Of a stretch of 64,000 bases of DNA, positions 1-8,701 are shown in pieces. The position numbers and the translations under genes were made by a program. The stretch is taken from assembly GCF_000244895.1 (NCBI RefSeq), contig NZ_CM001441.1:2686226-2750225 (forward strand), written 5' to 3'. Below the pieces are notes generated by a model. The model was not told the DNA's origin, did not search any database, and saw only the letters and a program-made list of their open reading frames with translations. Within the stretch, counting starts at the first letter, position 1. Each line of letters opens with the position of its first letter. The DNA comes from Desulfosporosinus youngiae DSM 17734 (GTDB taxonomy: Bacteria; Bacillota; Desulfitobacteriia; Desulfitobacteriales; Desulfitobacteriaceae).

Positions 1-66
1 AACTACTATAAAACAATGGGTGTCTTGATTTGATAGTCTATTACATAGGCATTTAGTCCGAAGTAA

Positions 67-107
67 AACGCACCTCGACATGAACGTTTTTATGTCAGAG
101 GTGCGTT
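67..107 (-). terminator. Hairpin terminator for the downstream end of the MFS gene
   Basis: Arms AACGCACCTC (67-76) and GAGGTGCGTT (98-107) pair perfectly over 10 bp, and GACAT/ATGTC extends the stem. On the minus strand the hairpin follows the stop codon at 128 and is trailed by TTTTAC, as expected for an intrinsic terminator. Confidence 0.7.
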
Positions 108-127
108 ATATTTATATTAAACAACTA

Positions 128-1513
128 TTAATCTGCCTTTTGGTTGGCCATAACCCTGCGATGGGAGGGCAGTAAGGCACTGGTCAGTAAGGTAATAACA
201 GAAGTGGCAAAAACCAGAATAAAGACCATATGCAAGCCTTGGGCCATACCTCTTTGGTTCAGAGTATTGTTAAACACGGTGCCCAGGGCCGCGATGCCTA
301 CAGTTTGTCCAAGTGAGCGGGAAAACGTATTGGAGGCTGTAGCCGCTCCCCGTAAATTCCAGCCAACAGCCGACTGAACCAAGACGGTTAACGGGGTGAA
401 AGAACAACCCATGCCGAAGCCGATGACAACCATGATCCCGACTAAATACCAATAAGGAGACCCGGGATTAATCAGCAGCAGCCAGGCCGACCCCGCCATA
501 ATCATGACCGCGCCGAAGACAGCAGTGGCTTTGGAGCCGATTCGGTACATGAACCTTCCGGCCAAGGTTGAGGCCAAAGGCCAAGCGAAGGACATGGGCA
601 TCAGAGTCAGCCCCGAACTGGTAGCACTATGCCCCAGCAGGCTTTGAATCCAGACAGGCAGGTAAACATTGACGCCGATCAGTACGCCGCTGGCCACAAA
701 ACCAACAGCATTGGATACGGCAATGACCGGAATTTTAAAGAGGGAGAGGGGCAGCATAGGTTCCTTAGCTTTGGTTTCTACAATTAGGAAGGCCAGGAGA
801 AATACCAAGGCCACGATAAAAAGGGAGATGATCTCCACTGAACTCCAGGCGTAGAACTGTCCTCCGCTGATTAGGGCGAAGAGCAGGGAGCCCATGGAAA
901 TGGTAAACAAGGCGGTTCCCAAATAGTCAATAGACTTCTTGGTTTTTTCCAGGGCCGTTTCGTGAAGGAAACTGAAGACTAAGAAAATGGCAATGATGCC
1001 GACGGGAACATTGATATAAAAAATCCAGCGCCAGGAAATGTGATCAACAAACAGTCCTCCTACTAATGGGCCGAGCAGACCGGCAACGCCCCAGACCGAG
1101 CTGAAGACACCCTGCATTCGTGCCCGTTCTTCCCCGGGATAAAGATCGGCGATGATGGTAAAGGTCAGGGGCAGCACGGCCCCGGCACCCAGGCCCTGAA
1201 AGCCGCGGAAGATAATGAGCTGGTGCATGGTTTGGGCCATACCGGACACCATGGAACCGATGACGAAGAGGGCAACTCCAAAGATAAACACGGGCTTTCT
1301 TCCGAACAGGTCGGCAAGCTTGCCGTAAATGGGTGTGGTTACGGAGGATGTCAGCAAATAAATCGCAAACACCCAACTGAGTAAATTCAAGCCGCTTAAT
1401 TGGTCAACGATGTGAGGCATAGCGGTGGTAATGATGGTCGTATCCAGAGCGACCAGTAAAATCGATACAAGCATGGCTAGAGTAACCATCTTGCGCTGGG
1501 TTGTCTTCTCCAT
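128..1513 (-). CDS. MFS multidrug exporter, DHA2 (EmrB/QacA) type
   Basis: A 461-residue, very hydrophobic membrane protein with the landmarks of proton-driven drug efflux pumps: the early LDTTIITTAMP motif (residues 23-33), motif A GKLADLFGRKP (64-74) in the loop between helices 2 and 3, and the antiporter motif C GVAGLLGPLVGG (142-153). Length fits the 14-helix DHA2 group rather than the roughly 400-residue DHA1 group. It would export amphipathic compounds or drugs across the cytoplasmic membrane; the substrate cannot be read from sequence. It is transcribed after the PNPOx-fold gene on the same strand with a gap of about 40 bp, so the two may be cotranscribed and controlled by the divergent HxlR regulator. 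Confidence 0.9.
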   Translation of the reverse strand: MEKTTQRKMVTLAMLVSILLVALDTTIITTAMPHIVDQLSGLNLLSWVFAIYLLTSSVTTPIYGKLADLFGRKPVFIFGVALFVIGSMVSGMAQTMHQLIIFRGFQGLGAGAVLPLTFTIIADLYPGEERARMQGVFSSVWGVAGLLGPLVGGLFVDHISWRWIFYINVPVGIIAIFLVFSFLHETALEKTKKSIDYLGTALFTISMGSLLFALISGGQFYAWSSVEIISLFIVALVFLLAFLIVETKAKEPMLPLSLFKIPVIAVSNAVGFVASGVLIGVNVYLPVWIQSLLGHSATSSGLTLMPMSFAWPLASTLAGRFMYRIGSKATAVFGAVMIMAGSAWLLLINPGSPYWYLVGIMVVIGFGMGCSFTPLTVLVQSAVGWNLRGAATASNTFSRSLGQTVGIAALGTVFNNTLNQRGMAQGLHMVFILVFATSVITLLTSALLPSHRRVMANQKAD

Positions 1514-1552
1514 TTGGTCAATGATCCCCTTTAAAGGCTCTTGAATGGGCAG

Positions 1553-1945
1553 TTAGAATTTTATGGTTCTGGGCTCAGCGGTAAAGGAAGCGATGGTAGC
1601 TGTGGCATCTTTCAAATACAATACCTGGGTGTTGTCATCGCTGGCCGAATACCGGTCCTGAAGGGAAGGATAGTTATCCAGCATACTCTGTTTGGCTTCA
1701 ACCCGGTCATCCTCCATGGCGACGGCCTGAACGCGAATCCATTCCTGACCATTAAAAGCACAGATTTCAATTTTGGGATTGGCCAGCATTTGCTTGGAAA
1801 CATCCTTTGCTTTGCCGGTTTGAATGTAAAGCTTACCCTCAAAAATGTTGACGGTCCCGAAAGGACGGACTCGCGGCTGATCCCCGTCAACGGTTGCTAA
1901 GTAATAAGTCTGGCACTTCTTTAAGAAATCAAAAACCTCTTGCAT
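1553..1945 (-). CDS. Pyridoxamine 5'-phosphate oxidase-fold flavoprotein
   Basis: A 130-residue protein of the PNPOx-like split-barrel family. The N-terminal pattern (YYLATVDGDQPRVRPFG, then FEGKLYIQTGKAKDVSKQM and NPKIEICAF) is typical of small FMN- or F420-binding members. I place the start at the ATG at 1945 because an AAAGGAG lies 7 nt upstream on the minus strand; an in-frame ATG 27 nt further up has no such site. Members act as flavin reductases or bind FMN/heme; the substrate here is unknown. It sits divergent from an HxlR regulator and upstream of an MFS exporter, suggesting a redox- or xenobiotic-responsive unit. Confidence 0.85.
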   Translation of the reverse strand: MQEVFDFLKKCQTYYLATVDGDQPRVRPFGTVNIFEGKLYIQTGKAKDVSKQMLANPKIEICAFNGQEWIRVQAVAMEDDRVEAKQSMLDNYPSLQDRYSASDDNTQVLYLKDATATIASFTAEPRTIKF

Positions 1946-2018
1946 GTGAAAACTCCTTTCAAATTTATACACCTAAATTTACAATACTAGGATTGAAATA
2001 ACAAGTACGATTATTTAT

Positions 2019-2031
2019 GATACATAGTATC
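2019..2031. promoter_or_regulatory. Candidate HxlR operator
   Basis: GATAC-ATA-GTATC is a perfect 5-3-5 palindrome in the 127-bp AT-rich gap between the divergent PNPOx-fold and HxlR genes. HxlR proteins commonly bind palindromes in such gaps; assignment to this regulator is inference. Confidence 0.4.
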
Positions 2032-2072
2032 TAAATATATACCGCTGAATTAAATGCGATGAGGAGAAGATT

Positions 2073-2414
2073 ATGGAATTGGAGAAGGATTTATTTGGGA
2101 AATGCCCTTATACAACTGCCCAGAAGGTTCTGTCCGGCAAATGGTCGATCATGATTCTCTATCACCTCGGGATTAAGACCATGCGCTTCGGAGAATTGCA
2201 GCGGCAGCTGCCGGACTTGACCCAGTCAACGCTGACCAAACAGTTGCGTGCTTTAGAGGATTACGGGTTGATTGAACGAACGATTTACCCCCAAGTCCCC
2301 CCCAAGGTGGAATACTCCTTAAGCGATATCGGCATCAAGTTTCAAAAGGTCTTGGCCGAATTGGCAATTTGGGGCAATGACTACATCAAAACCTTGCAGA
2401 AGAAGGAGCTATAA
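2073..2414 (+). CDS. HxlR-family winged-helix regulator
   Basis: A 113-residue MarR/HxlR-type DNA-binding protein. It starts at the ATG after GAGGAGA and has the family hallmarks: CPYTTAQKVLSGKWSIMILYHL near the N-terminus, the recognition segment LTQSTLTKQLRALEDYGLIER, and a wing ending in PPKVEYSLSDIG. Cys11 in the GKCPY motif is the position used as a redox or quinone sensor in characterised HxlR members (HypR, YodB), so a thiol switch is plausible but not shown. The divergent PNPOx-fold/MFS pair is the obvious target. Confidence 0.9.
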   Translation: MELEKDLFGKCPYTTAQKVLSGKWSIMILYHLGIKTMRFGELQRQLPDLTQSTLTKQLRALEDYGLIERTIYPQVPPKVEYSLSDIGIKFQKVLAELAIWGNDYIKTLQKKEL

Positions 2415-2445
2415 ATTGTATCCGGGGTATAGAAGGAGAGCGGTA

Positions 2446-3735
2446 TTGGACATGGCCATAGACTGGGAAGATATCAAACGGGAAATGATCCGCTACTTAA
2501 GGGACTTAATCCGCATAGATACCTCGGCAGGCCGGGATGGAGAAACCCGGGCGGCTCATTATCTCAGGGCAGTATTGGAGGCAAATAACTTGCCGGCTGA
2601 AGTCAGGGAACCTGTTCCGGGAAAAGGCTCTCTTATCTGCCGCAGACCCGGCCGGGTTCCGGACCAATCTCTGCTCCTCCTCTCCCATCTCGATGCGGCT
2701 CCCGTTGACAACCCGGCGGAATGGCAATATCCTCCCTTCAGCGGCGCTTATCAGGCAGGAGAAATCTGGGGCCGGGGAGCCGTTGATTGTAAAGGCTTGG
2801 CGGTTGTCTGGCTGATGCTGGTCCTGCTGATCCAACGCCAGCGAATCCCTATAAAAAGAGGACTGGTTTACGCGGCCACAGCGGATGAGGAATCAGGAGG
2901 CCGCTGGGGAGTGGAATGGCTGCTGGAACATACCGGGGATTTGCTGGGGTGCCCTTATGCTTTAAACGAAGGCGGCGGGTTTTCATTTCACCATAGAAAA
3001 GGGGAAATCTATACCTGCCAATACGGGGAAAAAGGGAGCTTGGTTTTGGACTGCAGGATTCAATCCCACAACTCCGTCCATCCCTTCTCCGGAGCTGAAA
3101 AGGTACGGATTAAGCCTGAGAATGCCAAGCTGATCCAGCCTGTGCTGGATGCTCTGGGGCGAATAAACAATATCCCCCCTGGACTGATCTCCTGGCTGCC
3201 GTATGGGGGGAAAGCTGCTTTGCTTAAAGGATTTTCCGGCTTGCCCTTTGATTACGCCACCCTGATGTACAATACTCTGAAACTGGAAATTCTTCCGCCG
3301 CCGGACGGCCAAGGCTCCGTCCTCCGGGTACATTTGTCGGCGGTGCCGGGGGAATCCCTGGCGGAGCTGAAAGAAAAGGTTTTTCAGCAAGGCTTGATTT
3401 TGCCTGGCCAAGTGAGTGATGTCCGGACGGTATCCGCTGCAGAGGCGAACAGTTCGCCGCTGGATACCTCTCTTTACCCCTTTATCCGGAGAGCTATTGA
3501 GCAGAAAGGCAGCTCCGGCGGAGTGCTTTTGCCGTTTGTTACCCCGGGGGTGACAGACAGCAGACATTTAAGAGCAAGAGGAATTATCTGTTACGGATTT
3601 TTCCCTACCCCGCCGGAGACGGACATTCGTTTAATCCACAAGGCCAATGAGCGTATTTCCGCTGAGGCGTTAGTGTTTGCCCTGGGGAGATTATATGAGG
3701 TTGTAATACCGTTTCTTACGGCGGATGATTTTTGA
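2446..3735 (+). CDS. M20-family metallopeptidase / amidohydrolase
   Basis: A 429-residue cytosolic dinuclear-zinc hydrolase of the M20 (ArgE/DapE/CPG2) family. Visible metal and catalytic motifs are LLLSHLDAAP (His and catalytic Asp), GRGAVDCKG (bridging Asp), ATADEESGGRWG (catalytic Glu and metal Glu), and a C-terminal VTDSRHLRARGI with the last metal His region. The TTG at 2446 fits the AAGGAG at 2433-2438 (7-nt spacing) better than the ATG at 2452. It lies 31 bp after the HxlR gene, so cotranscription is possible. Substrate (N-acyl amino acid, dipeptide or similar) is not predictable. Confidence 0.9.
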   Translation: MDMAIDWEDIKREMIRYLRDLIRIDTSAGRDGETRAAHYLRAVLEANNLPAEVREPVPGKGSLICRRPGRVPDQSLLLLSHLDAAPVDNPAEWQYPPFSGAYQAGEIWGRGAVDCKGLAVVWLMLVLLIQRQRIPIKRGLVYAATADEESGGRWGVEWLLEHTGDLLGCPYALNEGGGFSFHHRKGEIYTCQYGEKGSLVLDCRIQSHNSVHPFSGAEKVRIKPENAKLIQPVLDALGRINNIPPGLISWLPYGGKAALLKGFSGLPFDYATLMYNTLKLEILPPPDGQGSVLRVHLSAVPGESLAELKEKVFQQGLILPGQVSDVRTVSAAEANSSPLDTSLYPFIRRAIEQKGSSGGVLLPFVTPGVTDSRHLRARGIICYGFFPTPPETDIRLIHKANERISAEALVFALGRLYEVVIPFLTADDF

Positions 3736-3754
3736 TATAATAGGGAGAGGGTAT
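3736..3754 (+). promoter_or_regulatory. -10 box and G-tract dyad upstream of the CsoR-like gene
   Basis: TATAAT (3736-3741) begins right after the M20 stop codon and runs into TAGGGAGAGGGTA. Interrupted G/C-tract elements of this kind are typical operators of CsoR-family repressors, so autoregulation is a reasonable inference. No good -35 box was found. Confidence 0.35.
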
Positions 3755-3802
3755 GTCCAAAGCTGACATAGTCTTATATTATATTTGTTTGGAGGTTAGC
3801 CT

Positions 3803-4075
3803 ATGGGTTCCCATCACAAACATCATAAAAGCGTCATTAATCGTTTGGCCCGTATTGAGGGGCATGTCCGCTCCATTAAGGAAATGGCCTCCAATCATCG
3901 GGATTGCGGCGACTTACTCATCCAAATCGCCGCGGCTCGTTCCGCTCTGGATAATGTGGGCAAGTTAATTTTAAAGGACCATTTGCGGGAATGTGTTGTG
4001 GAGGGCGTGGAATCGGGCAATAAGGATAAGGTGCTGGCCGATTTGGAAGAAGCCCTCAATCAGTTTATTCGTTAA
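3803..4075 (+). CDS. CsoR/FrmR-family metal- or aldehyde-sensing repressor
   Basis: A 90-residue all-helical repressor (metal-sensitive repressor family, formerly DUF156). It keeps Cys35, His60 and Cys64, the C-H-C ligand set used for Cu(I) by CsoR, which argues for a metal sensor rather than the formaldehyde sensor FrmR. The N-terminus is His-rich (GSHHKHHK), an extra possible metal-binding patch. A GGAGG ribosome binding site lies 8 nt before the ATG. No copper ATPase or chaperone is adjacent, so the regulated gene is elsewhere or is itself. Confidence 0.9.
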   Translation: MGSHHKHHKSVINRLARIEGHVRSIKEMASNHRDCGDLLIQIAAARSALDNVGKLILKDHLRECVVEGVESGNKDKVLADLEEALNQFIR

Positions 4076-4173
4076 ATCGCCAGTCCGTTGGGTGAGTTTG
4101 ATTTAGAAAATATTACCACAAACCTTCTTTGGACGAATTTAGCATGATATAATAGGACAAGGGAGGAATGTCT

Positions 4174-4599
4174 ATGCGAAAGATACCTATGACGAAGTTG
4201 AAATCCTGGCAAGAATTTCTTCAGAATCGAGATGAAATAGCAGCTATTTACCTATTCGGCTCATATGGGACAGAATTTGAACATCCACAAAGCGATATGG
4301 ATTTAGGAGTTGTTTTTAATCGACCGGTTACACTTTCCGAAGAATTAGAGCTTGATTGCGCATTAAGCCTCCATATGGGTCATGATCAAATAGATTTGGT
4401 AAATCTGAATCGTGCTCCCATCCCTTTGCAATTCCGCGCTCTTCATGAAGGCTTGCTTTTGTATGAAGGCGATTACTTAAACCATAGCAATTTCATTGAA
4501 CAAGTCATAAAGACTTATCCCGACTATGCTGTAAAGTATGCTATATTCTCTCAGGATTACGAGCAAGCTCTTAAGGAGGAATACGGCCGTGGTCGATAA
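4174..4599 (+). CDS. mntA: MntA-type minimal nucleotidyltransferase antitoxin
   Basis: A 141-residue protein with the minimal nucleotidyltransferase signature: LFGSYGTEFEHPQSDMDLGVVF holds the GS motif and the catalytic DxD pair. In HEPN/MNT toxin-antitoxin systems MntA is the antitoxin that AMPylates and silences the RNase HepT. I chose the ATG at 4174 because GGGAGG lies 7 nt upstream; the ATG at 4168 is too close to it. Its partner reading frame begins inside its 3' end but stops after 14 codons, so this antitoxin appears orphaned. Confidence 0.8.
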   Translation: MRKIPMTKLKSWQEFLQNRDEIAAIYLFGSYGTEFEHPQSDMDLGVVFNRPVTLSEELELDCALSLHMGHDQIDLVNLNRAPIPLQFRALHEGLLLYEGDYLNHSNFIEQVIKTYPDYAVKYAIFSQDYEQALKEEYGRGR

Positions 4600-4633
4600 A
4601 GATATCCTCCAGCGAAAATGTGTGGCATCATGA
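4589..4633 (+). pseudogene. Truncated HepT (HEPN toxin) remnant
   Basis: A GTG start at 4589 lies 8 nt after a perfect AAGGAGGA that is inside the end of the MntA gene, the usual overlapping arrangement of mntA-hepT. It encodes a typical HepT N-terminus (MVDKDILQRK) but reaches TGA after 14 codons, and no HEPN RxxxxxH motif follows. The body of the toxin has been deleted. Confidence 0.6.
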
Positions 4634-4705
4634 GGCTGACAGGAGAAAGCAAAAAAATTAGGAAATAAATTTATAGATTAACTAGGTGTTGAAAGTTCAC
4701 TATGG

Positions 4706-4762
4706 GGCAAAAGGGCCGAACACTGCTTTAAATAAGGCAGTGTTCGGCCCTTTTGCCTCTTT
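4706..4762 (+). terminator. Long perfect-stem terminator
   Basis: A 21-bp perfect stem: the left arm from 4706 contains AAAAGGGCCGAACACTGC and its complement ends at 4757, with a loop of about 10 nt and a following TCTTTT. The flanking A-rich and T-rich ends would allow it to work in both directions. Confidence 0.75.
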
Positions 4763-4846
4763 TAAGTACACCTTGAAGGGGGTGCCACGAGGAGAGCATC
4801 TCGGTGCTGCGGTACTGTCAAACATGGGTGGAGGATGAAAAAGGTA

Positions 4847-4913
4847 TTGACAAACAAGGAGTTAATAGAGATAATTAGATTACTACACAATGTGTAATGT
4901 TACAATGAGTGTA
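4847..4913 (+). promoter_or_regulatory. Promoter with TetR-type operators
   Basis: TTGACA (4847-4852), a 17-bp spacer and GATAAT (4870-4875) form a good sigma-A promoter. Just downstream are the palindromes TACACA-A-TGTGTA (4884-4896) and TTACA-N5-TGTAA (4899-4913). Their place over the start region suggests repression by the TetR protein encoded next. Confidence 0.65.
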
Positions 4914-4971
4914 AAAATATTTCTTTACAATTCTCGGATTGGAAAAGAACAAACACATAGGAGGCGTAAAA

Positions 4972-5595
4972 ATGGAAGCAGGAGATGGATTGTCGGAAGG
5001 CAGGGCAGAGCGCAAGAAAAAGGAAACACGGCAGAAAATCATTAAAGCTGCGCTGGATTTGATTCAGCGCCAGGGGTTTGACAAGACCACTATGGAGCAA
5101 ATAGCCGAAGAAGCTGATGTGGCCAGAAAAACTCTCTATAATCACTTTCCTGTCAAAGAAGCGATTGTTGACGAATATGTCAGAAGCCTTTCCCGGAGGT
5201 TTACTCAGGAGACCTACGCCAAATTGCCCAACCTGCCCGATACCAGGTCGCGTTTACTGGAGACCCTTGACAAAGTATATGAGCAAGTGGAAATTAACCC
5301 GGAGATTATTGGAATTTCCATGGGCTATCGGCTGAAAAATATGCTGCAGGGAGAAGAGTACCAAAGCGGCGGTACGCAAAGCCTTATTGCCGAAATTATC
5401 AGACTGGGCCGGCAGGCGGGTGAAATCAGGCAGGACATTAAGGCCGAACTCCTGGTAAAACAATTGGATATTCTGCGAGGTGCTGTTGTCATGGACTGGC
5501 TGAATAATCCTTCAGGAATAGAGCTTCGCCAAGAGATGGCTTTGCTGGTTGACTTGTTTCTGAACGGAGCTGCCGGGAAAGATGGGAAGAAATAG
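4972..5595 (+). CDS. TetR-family repressor
   Basis: A 207-residue regulator with an N-terminal TetR helix-turn-helix (TRQKIIKAALDLIQRQGFDKTT, then MEQIAEEADVARKTLYNHF) followed by a helical ligand domain. The ATG at 4972 follows TAGGAGG with proper spacing; the upstream in-frame start at 4939 lacks one. It lies about 40 bp upstream of the PEP-synthase/RPH-like gene on the same strand and behind a promoter with two palindromes. An autoregulated operon whose inducer is a substrate of that enzyme is likely. Confidence 0.9.
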   Translation: MEAGDGLSEGRAERKKKETRQKIIKAALDLIQRQGFDKTTMEQIAEEADVARKTLYNHFPVKEAIVDEYVRSLSRRFTQETYAKLPNLPDTRSRLLETLDKVYEQVEINPEIIGISMGYRLKNMLQGEEYQSGGTQSLIAEIIRLGRQAGEIRQDIKAELLVKQLDILRGAVVMDWLNNPSGIELRQEMALLVDLFLNGAAGKDGKK

Positions 5596-5634
5596 AAAAC
5601 TGCGTAAGGAGTATTTAAGCAAGGGGTGGTTTAT

Positions 5635-8301
5635 GTGACAGTATCTTCGGCAACCTTCTTTTTAACCTGGGATGAAGCGGTTCAATCCGGAGTACAAGCG
5701 GCTGGGGGTAAGGGCTGGAATTTGGGGCGGCTGGCTCAGTATGGTTTCAAGATTCCCCTTGGAGGGATTCTCACTACCCGTGCCTATGAGGAGTTTATCA
5801 AATACAACAGCTTACAGGACACGGTGAATAAGATTACCCAGTCGGTAACCGGGGAAAATCTGGATGAAACAAACAATCAGGACAAGTTGAAGCAACTAAG
5901 ACAAAAAATCAAAGAGGGCTCGCTGCCCCCTCTCATTGCGGAAGAACTGAAAACGAAGCTTGACAGGATGGGCATCCTGGCCAAACCACTGGCCGTCAGA
6001 TCTTCCGCTGCAGCGGAAGATTCGGCAAGGGCATCCTTTGCAGGTATTCATGACTCTTTTCTCAATGTTTGGGGTGCGGAAATTTTTGAGTCTGTGAAAG
6101 GGTGCTACGCCTCCCTCTGGTCTAACCGGGCCGTAGCCTACCGCAGGAAATTACAGATCAGAGATGAGGAGGTGATGATTGGTGTCGTTGTGCTGGAGAT
6201 GGTGGAGGCTCAAGCTGCAGGAGTAGGTTTTACCTGCGATCCTCAGACCGGGCGCCAGGATCTTGTAGTTATTAACGCCAACTTTGGCCTGGGTGAAGCG
6301 ATTGTTGCAGGCACCGTGGAACCTGACACCTATTATCTGGATGCCAGTCCCTGGAACTCCGTACCTCATCTGGTTGAGCGGAAAACCGGGCGGAAGGAGG
6401 GAGTGACCTGTCTCAATCAAGAGGGGGGAACTCAATTTGTGCAGACCCCTGAGTCTTCCGGCCGGCAGGTGTTGTCAGAAGCAAACATCAAAAAGCTGGG
6501 TTTGCTTCTCTTAAGGGTTTTCGAAGCTCTGGGGGGTTGTGATCAGCACCAGGATGTGGAGTGGGTTTTCGACGGCCGGGATTTTATTCTGGTCCAGTCC
6601 AGACCGGTAACCGCTTTGCCCAGAAGTACCTTTGCCGCCTTAAAGAACCAAACTGATATTTGGTCCAACGGAAACTACAGGGATGCACTTCCTATGGTTC
6701 TGTCCCCCTTGATCCGGCGTTTAACCATTGCTACCATCGATAAGATTCTCAAATCGAATTATACAGAGATTGGTTACACCCTACCGGAAGGATTACAGTT
6801 CTCCAGGTTTTTCAACGGCCGGCTGTATTGTAATCTATCAGCCCTGCAATGGGCTATGTATGATGCTATGGGTGCCTTGCCCCGCGCTTTCAATATTGGT
6901 TGGGGCGGACACCAGCCCGAAATTGAGTTAGAGGATCCTAAGCCCTATAAAGGGCTAAGGGGTTTGAAACGGTTATGGCGCGGAATGAGAGGTGTGATTT
7001 TGATTAACCGGGCGGTGAAAAAGGCCCCGGAAACCCATGCCCGGGTCTTGAATTCCTTTGAGAGCTTAACTGAAAAGGGGTTTAGCCATTTACAAGATAA
7101 GGATTTAATTCAGTGGTATGATGAACTTAGTAAGATTGCCATGGAATTTACAGGGAAATTTTCCTTTTTAAGCGGAGCTGCTTCCCTACCCGTCGGGGGA
7201 TTAATGAAAATTCTAAGCAAATATTTTGGCGAGAGGGCTCCTATGCTTTTAAATGCTTTAATGGTGGGGGGATCGGCGGGGATAACGAGTGCTGATCACG
7301 GCTACAGACTTGTGGAACTGGCCGAAATTGCCCGGCGGGACAATGATGCGGCTCAATATTTCGGCAGCACGGCCTTCGACCCGATTGATTGGGAGGGATT
7401 ACCGGAACATTCAGCGTTTAAACAAGAGTTCCGTGAGTTTATCAAAGAGTACGGGCATCGGGCGGTCTACGAGCTGGATATTATGAATCCCAGGTGGAAT
7501 GAAGACCCTTCCTATTTGCTGAACATCATAGGCAGCACTATCCATACGGCTGATCTTAGTCAATTCAAGGCCAAGCAAAAAGAAAAATTCGAGCAAGCCT
7601 GGCAGGAAATAGAGAGGATCGTGCCTGCCAATAAACATTCCTCAATTAAAAAACTGATCCGTAAGGCTCAGGAAGGGGCAGCCGTGCGGGAAAAGACGAA
7701 ATCCGTACTGGCCGTGATGATGGAGGCCTACCGGAAAATAGCCCAGGAGCTGGGTTCCCGTTTTTGCAGGCGGGCTGTCATTGAGGAACAGGCCGATATT
7801 TACTTTTGTACCTGGCCTGAACTGGTTTCTCTCTTAAACGGTGAATGGGATGGTGCCGGGCTCAAAGTCCTGATTGCTGGTAGAAAAGTATTTATGAAAG
7901 AAATGGAGTCTATTGCCCCGCCGGACATTATTATGGGGGATACTCCCAAGTATACGGAACCTGTTCCCCGGTCTGCCGGCAATTTTCTGACGGGTGTGCC
8001 TGTTGCTGCCGGAAAGGCCTCCGGTACGGCCCGCTTGGTCCGCCATCCGGCTGAAGGAAACAGGCTGCAGCCGGGAGATATTATGATAGCGCCCTCCACC
8101 GATCCGGGTTGGACGCCCTTGTTTTTAAAAGCCGGTGCCGTGGTTATGGAAACAGGAGGGTTCTTATCCCATGGTGCCATCGTAGCCAGGGAATATGGGA
8201 TTCCTGCCGTGGTGAATATACCCGGTGTCATGGGAGTCATTCAAGAGGGCTGGAAAGTGGATGTCGATGGAGACGAAGGGAAGGTATTCTTAAAGGATTA
8301 G
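5635..8301 (+). CDS. PEP-synthase-like / rifampicin phosphotransferase-like enzyme
   Basis: An 888-residue protein built like rifampicin phosphotransferase (RPH): an N-terminal PPDK-type ATP-grasp domain (about 1-325; GGKGWNLGRL, LAVRSSAAAEDS, QDVEWVFDGRDFILVQSRP), a long substrate-binding middle region, and a C-terminal mobile phosphohistidine domain (about 775-888) with ETGGFLSHGAIVAREYGIPAVV, whose His is the phosphocarrier. The roughly 300-residue C-terminal PEP/pyruvate barrel of true PEP synthase is absent. RPH splits ATP to phosphorylate a drug; the middle domain diverges, so the acceptor is unknown. GTG at 5635 follows AAGGGG; GTG at 5626 is possible. A TetR gene precedes it. Confidence 0.85.
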   Translation: MTVSSATFFLTWDEAVQSGVQAAGGKGWNLGRLAQYGFKIPLGGILTTRAYEEFIKYNSLQDTVNKITQSVTGENLDETNNQDKLKQLRQKIKEGSLPPLIAEELKTKLDRMGILAKPLAVRSSAAAEDSARASFAGIHDSFLNVWGAEIFESVKGCYASLWSNRAVAYRRKLQIRDEEVMIGVVVLEMVEAQAAGVGFTCDPQTGRQDLVVINANFGLGEAIVAGTVEPDTYYLDASPWNSVPHLVERKTGRKEGVTCLNQEGGTQFVQTPESSGRQVLSEANIKKLGLLLLRVFEALGGCDQHQDVEWVFDGRDFILVQSRPVTALPRSTFAALKNQTDIWSNGNYRDALPMVLSPLIRRLTIATIDKILKSNYTEIGYTLPEGLQFSRFFNGRLYCNLSALQWAMYDAMGALPRAFNIGWGGHQPEIELEDPKPYKGLRGLKRLWRGMRGVILINRAVKKAPETHARVLNSFESLTEKGFSHLQDKDLIQWYDELSKIAMEFTGKFSFLSGAASLPVGGLMKILSKYFGERAPMLLNALMVGGSAGITSADHGYRLVELAEIARRDNDAAQYFGSTAFDPIDWEGLPEHSAFKQEFREFIKEYGHRAVYELDIMNPRWNEDPSYLLNIIGSTIHTADLSQFKAKQKEKFEQAWQEIERIVPANKHSSIKKLIRKAQEGAAVREKTKSVLAVMMEAYRKIAQELGSRFCRRAVIEEQADIYFCTWPELVSLLNGEWDGAGLKVLIAGRKVFMKEMESIAPPDIIMGDTPKYTEPVPRSAGNFLTGVPVAAGKASGTARLVRHPAEGNRLQPGDIMIAPSTDPGWTPLFLKAGAVVMETGGFLSHGAIVAREYGIPAVVNIPGVMGVIQEGWKVDVDGDEGKVFLKD

Positions 8302-8413
8302 GTCTGGTGTTTTTTCCATACGTGTATGGTTTTGAAAGTTTGGTGATTGGAAGGAAAAGTAAGATGTTCGGCGAAATAAAGAAGGTATAAATCTAAGTGG
8401 GGAGTGAAGGTTT

Positions 8414-8695
8414 ATGCGTTCATTTTTAACAGGCTTAGTCATTGGAGTTATTGGTTTGGTTATTTCTTTCTTTTCACAGGACACGGACAAAATCATCTAT
8501 ACATTACTGATTATTGGATTTATTCCTATTATAATATCTGGTTTTATGACAGGGGCCTATGTGAGCGGTGATAGAGTCAGAGGCAATTATACTGATTCTA
8601 AGGATTTTTCCGGACGATCAGGCAGGTCAGCCAAATTATTCGTATTTGGCTTACCTTGTGTGTTGTCCGCAATAGTGATTTCCTTTATCGTGTAA
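8414..8695 (+). CDS. Small membrane protein, DUF5316-like
   Basis: A 93-residue protein with about three membrane segments (residues 4-21, 27-48 and 75-92) and a short loop containing SGDRVRGNY, which I associate with the DUF5316 family of small Firmicute membrane proteins. It starts at ATG after GGGGAGTGAAGG. Function unknown; it is separated from the RPH-like gene by about 110 bp. Confidence 0.65.
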   Translation: MRSFLTGLVIGVIGLVISFFSQDTDKIIYTLLIIGFIPIIISGFMTGAYVSGDRVRGNYTDSKDFSGRSGRSAKLFVFGLPCVLSAIVISFIV

Positions 8696-8701
8696 CTGCC
8701 T

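Noticed and set aside
5635-8301. Calling the gene a true PEP synthase (ppsA)
   Set aside because: The C-terminal PEP-binding TIM barrel is missing and the phospho-His domain is terminal, as in rifampicin phosphotransferase.
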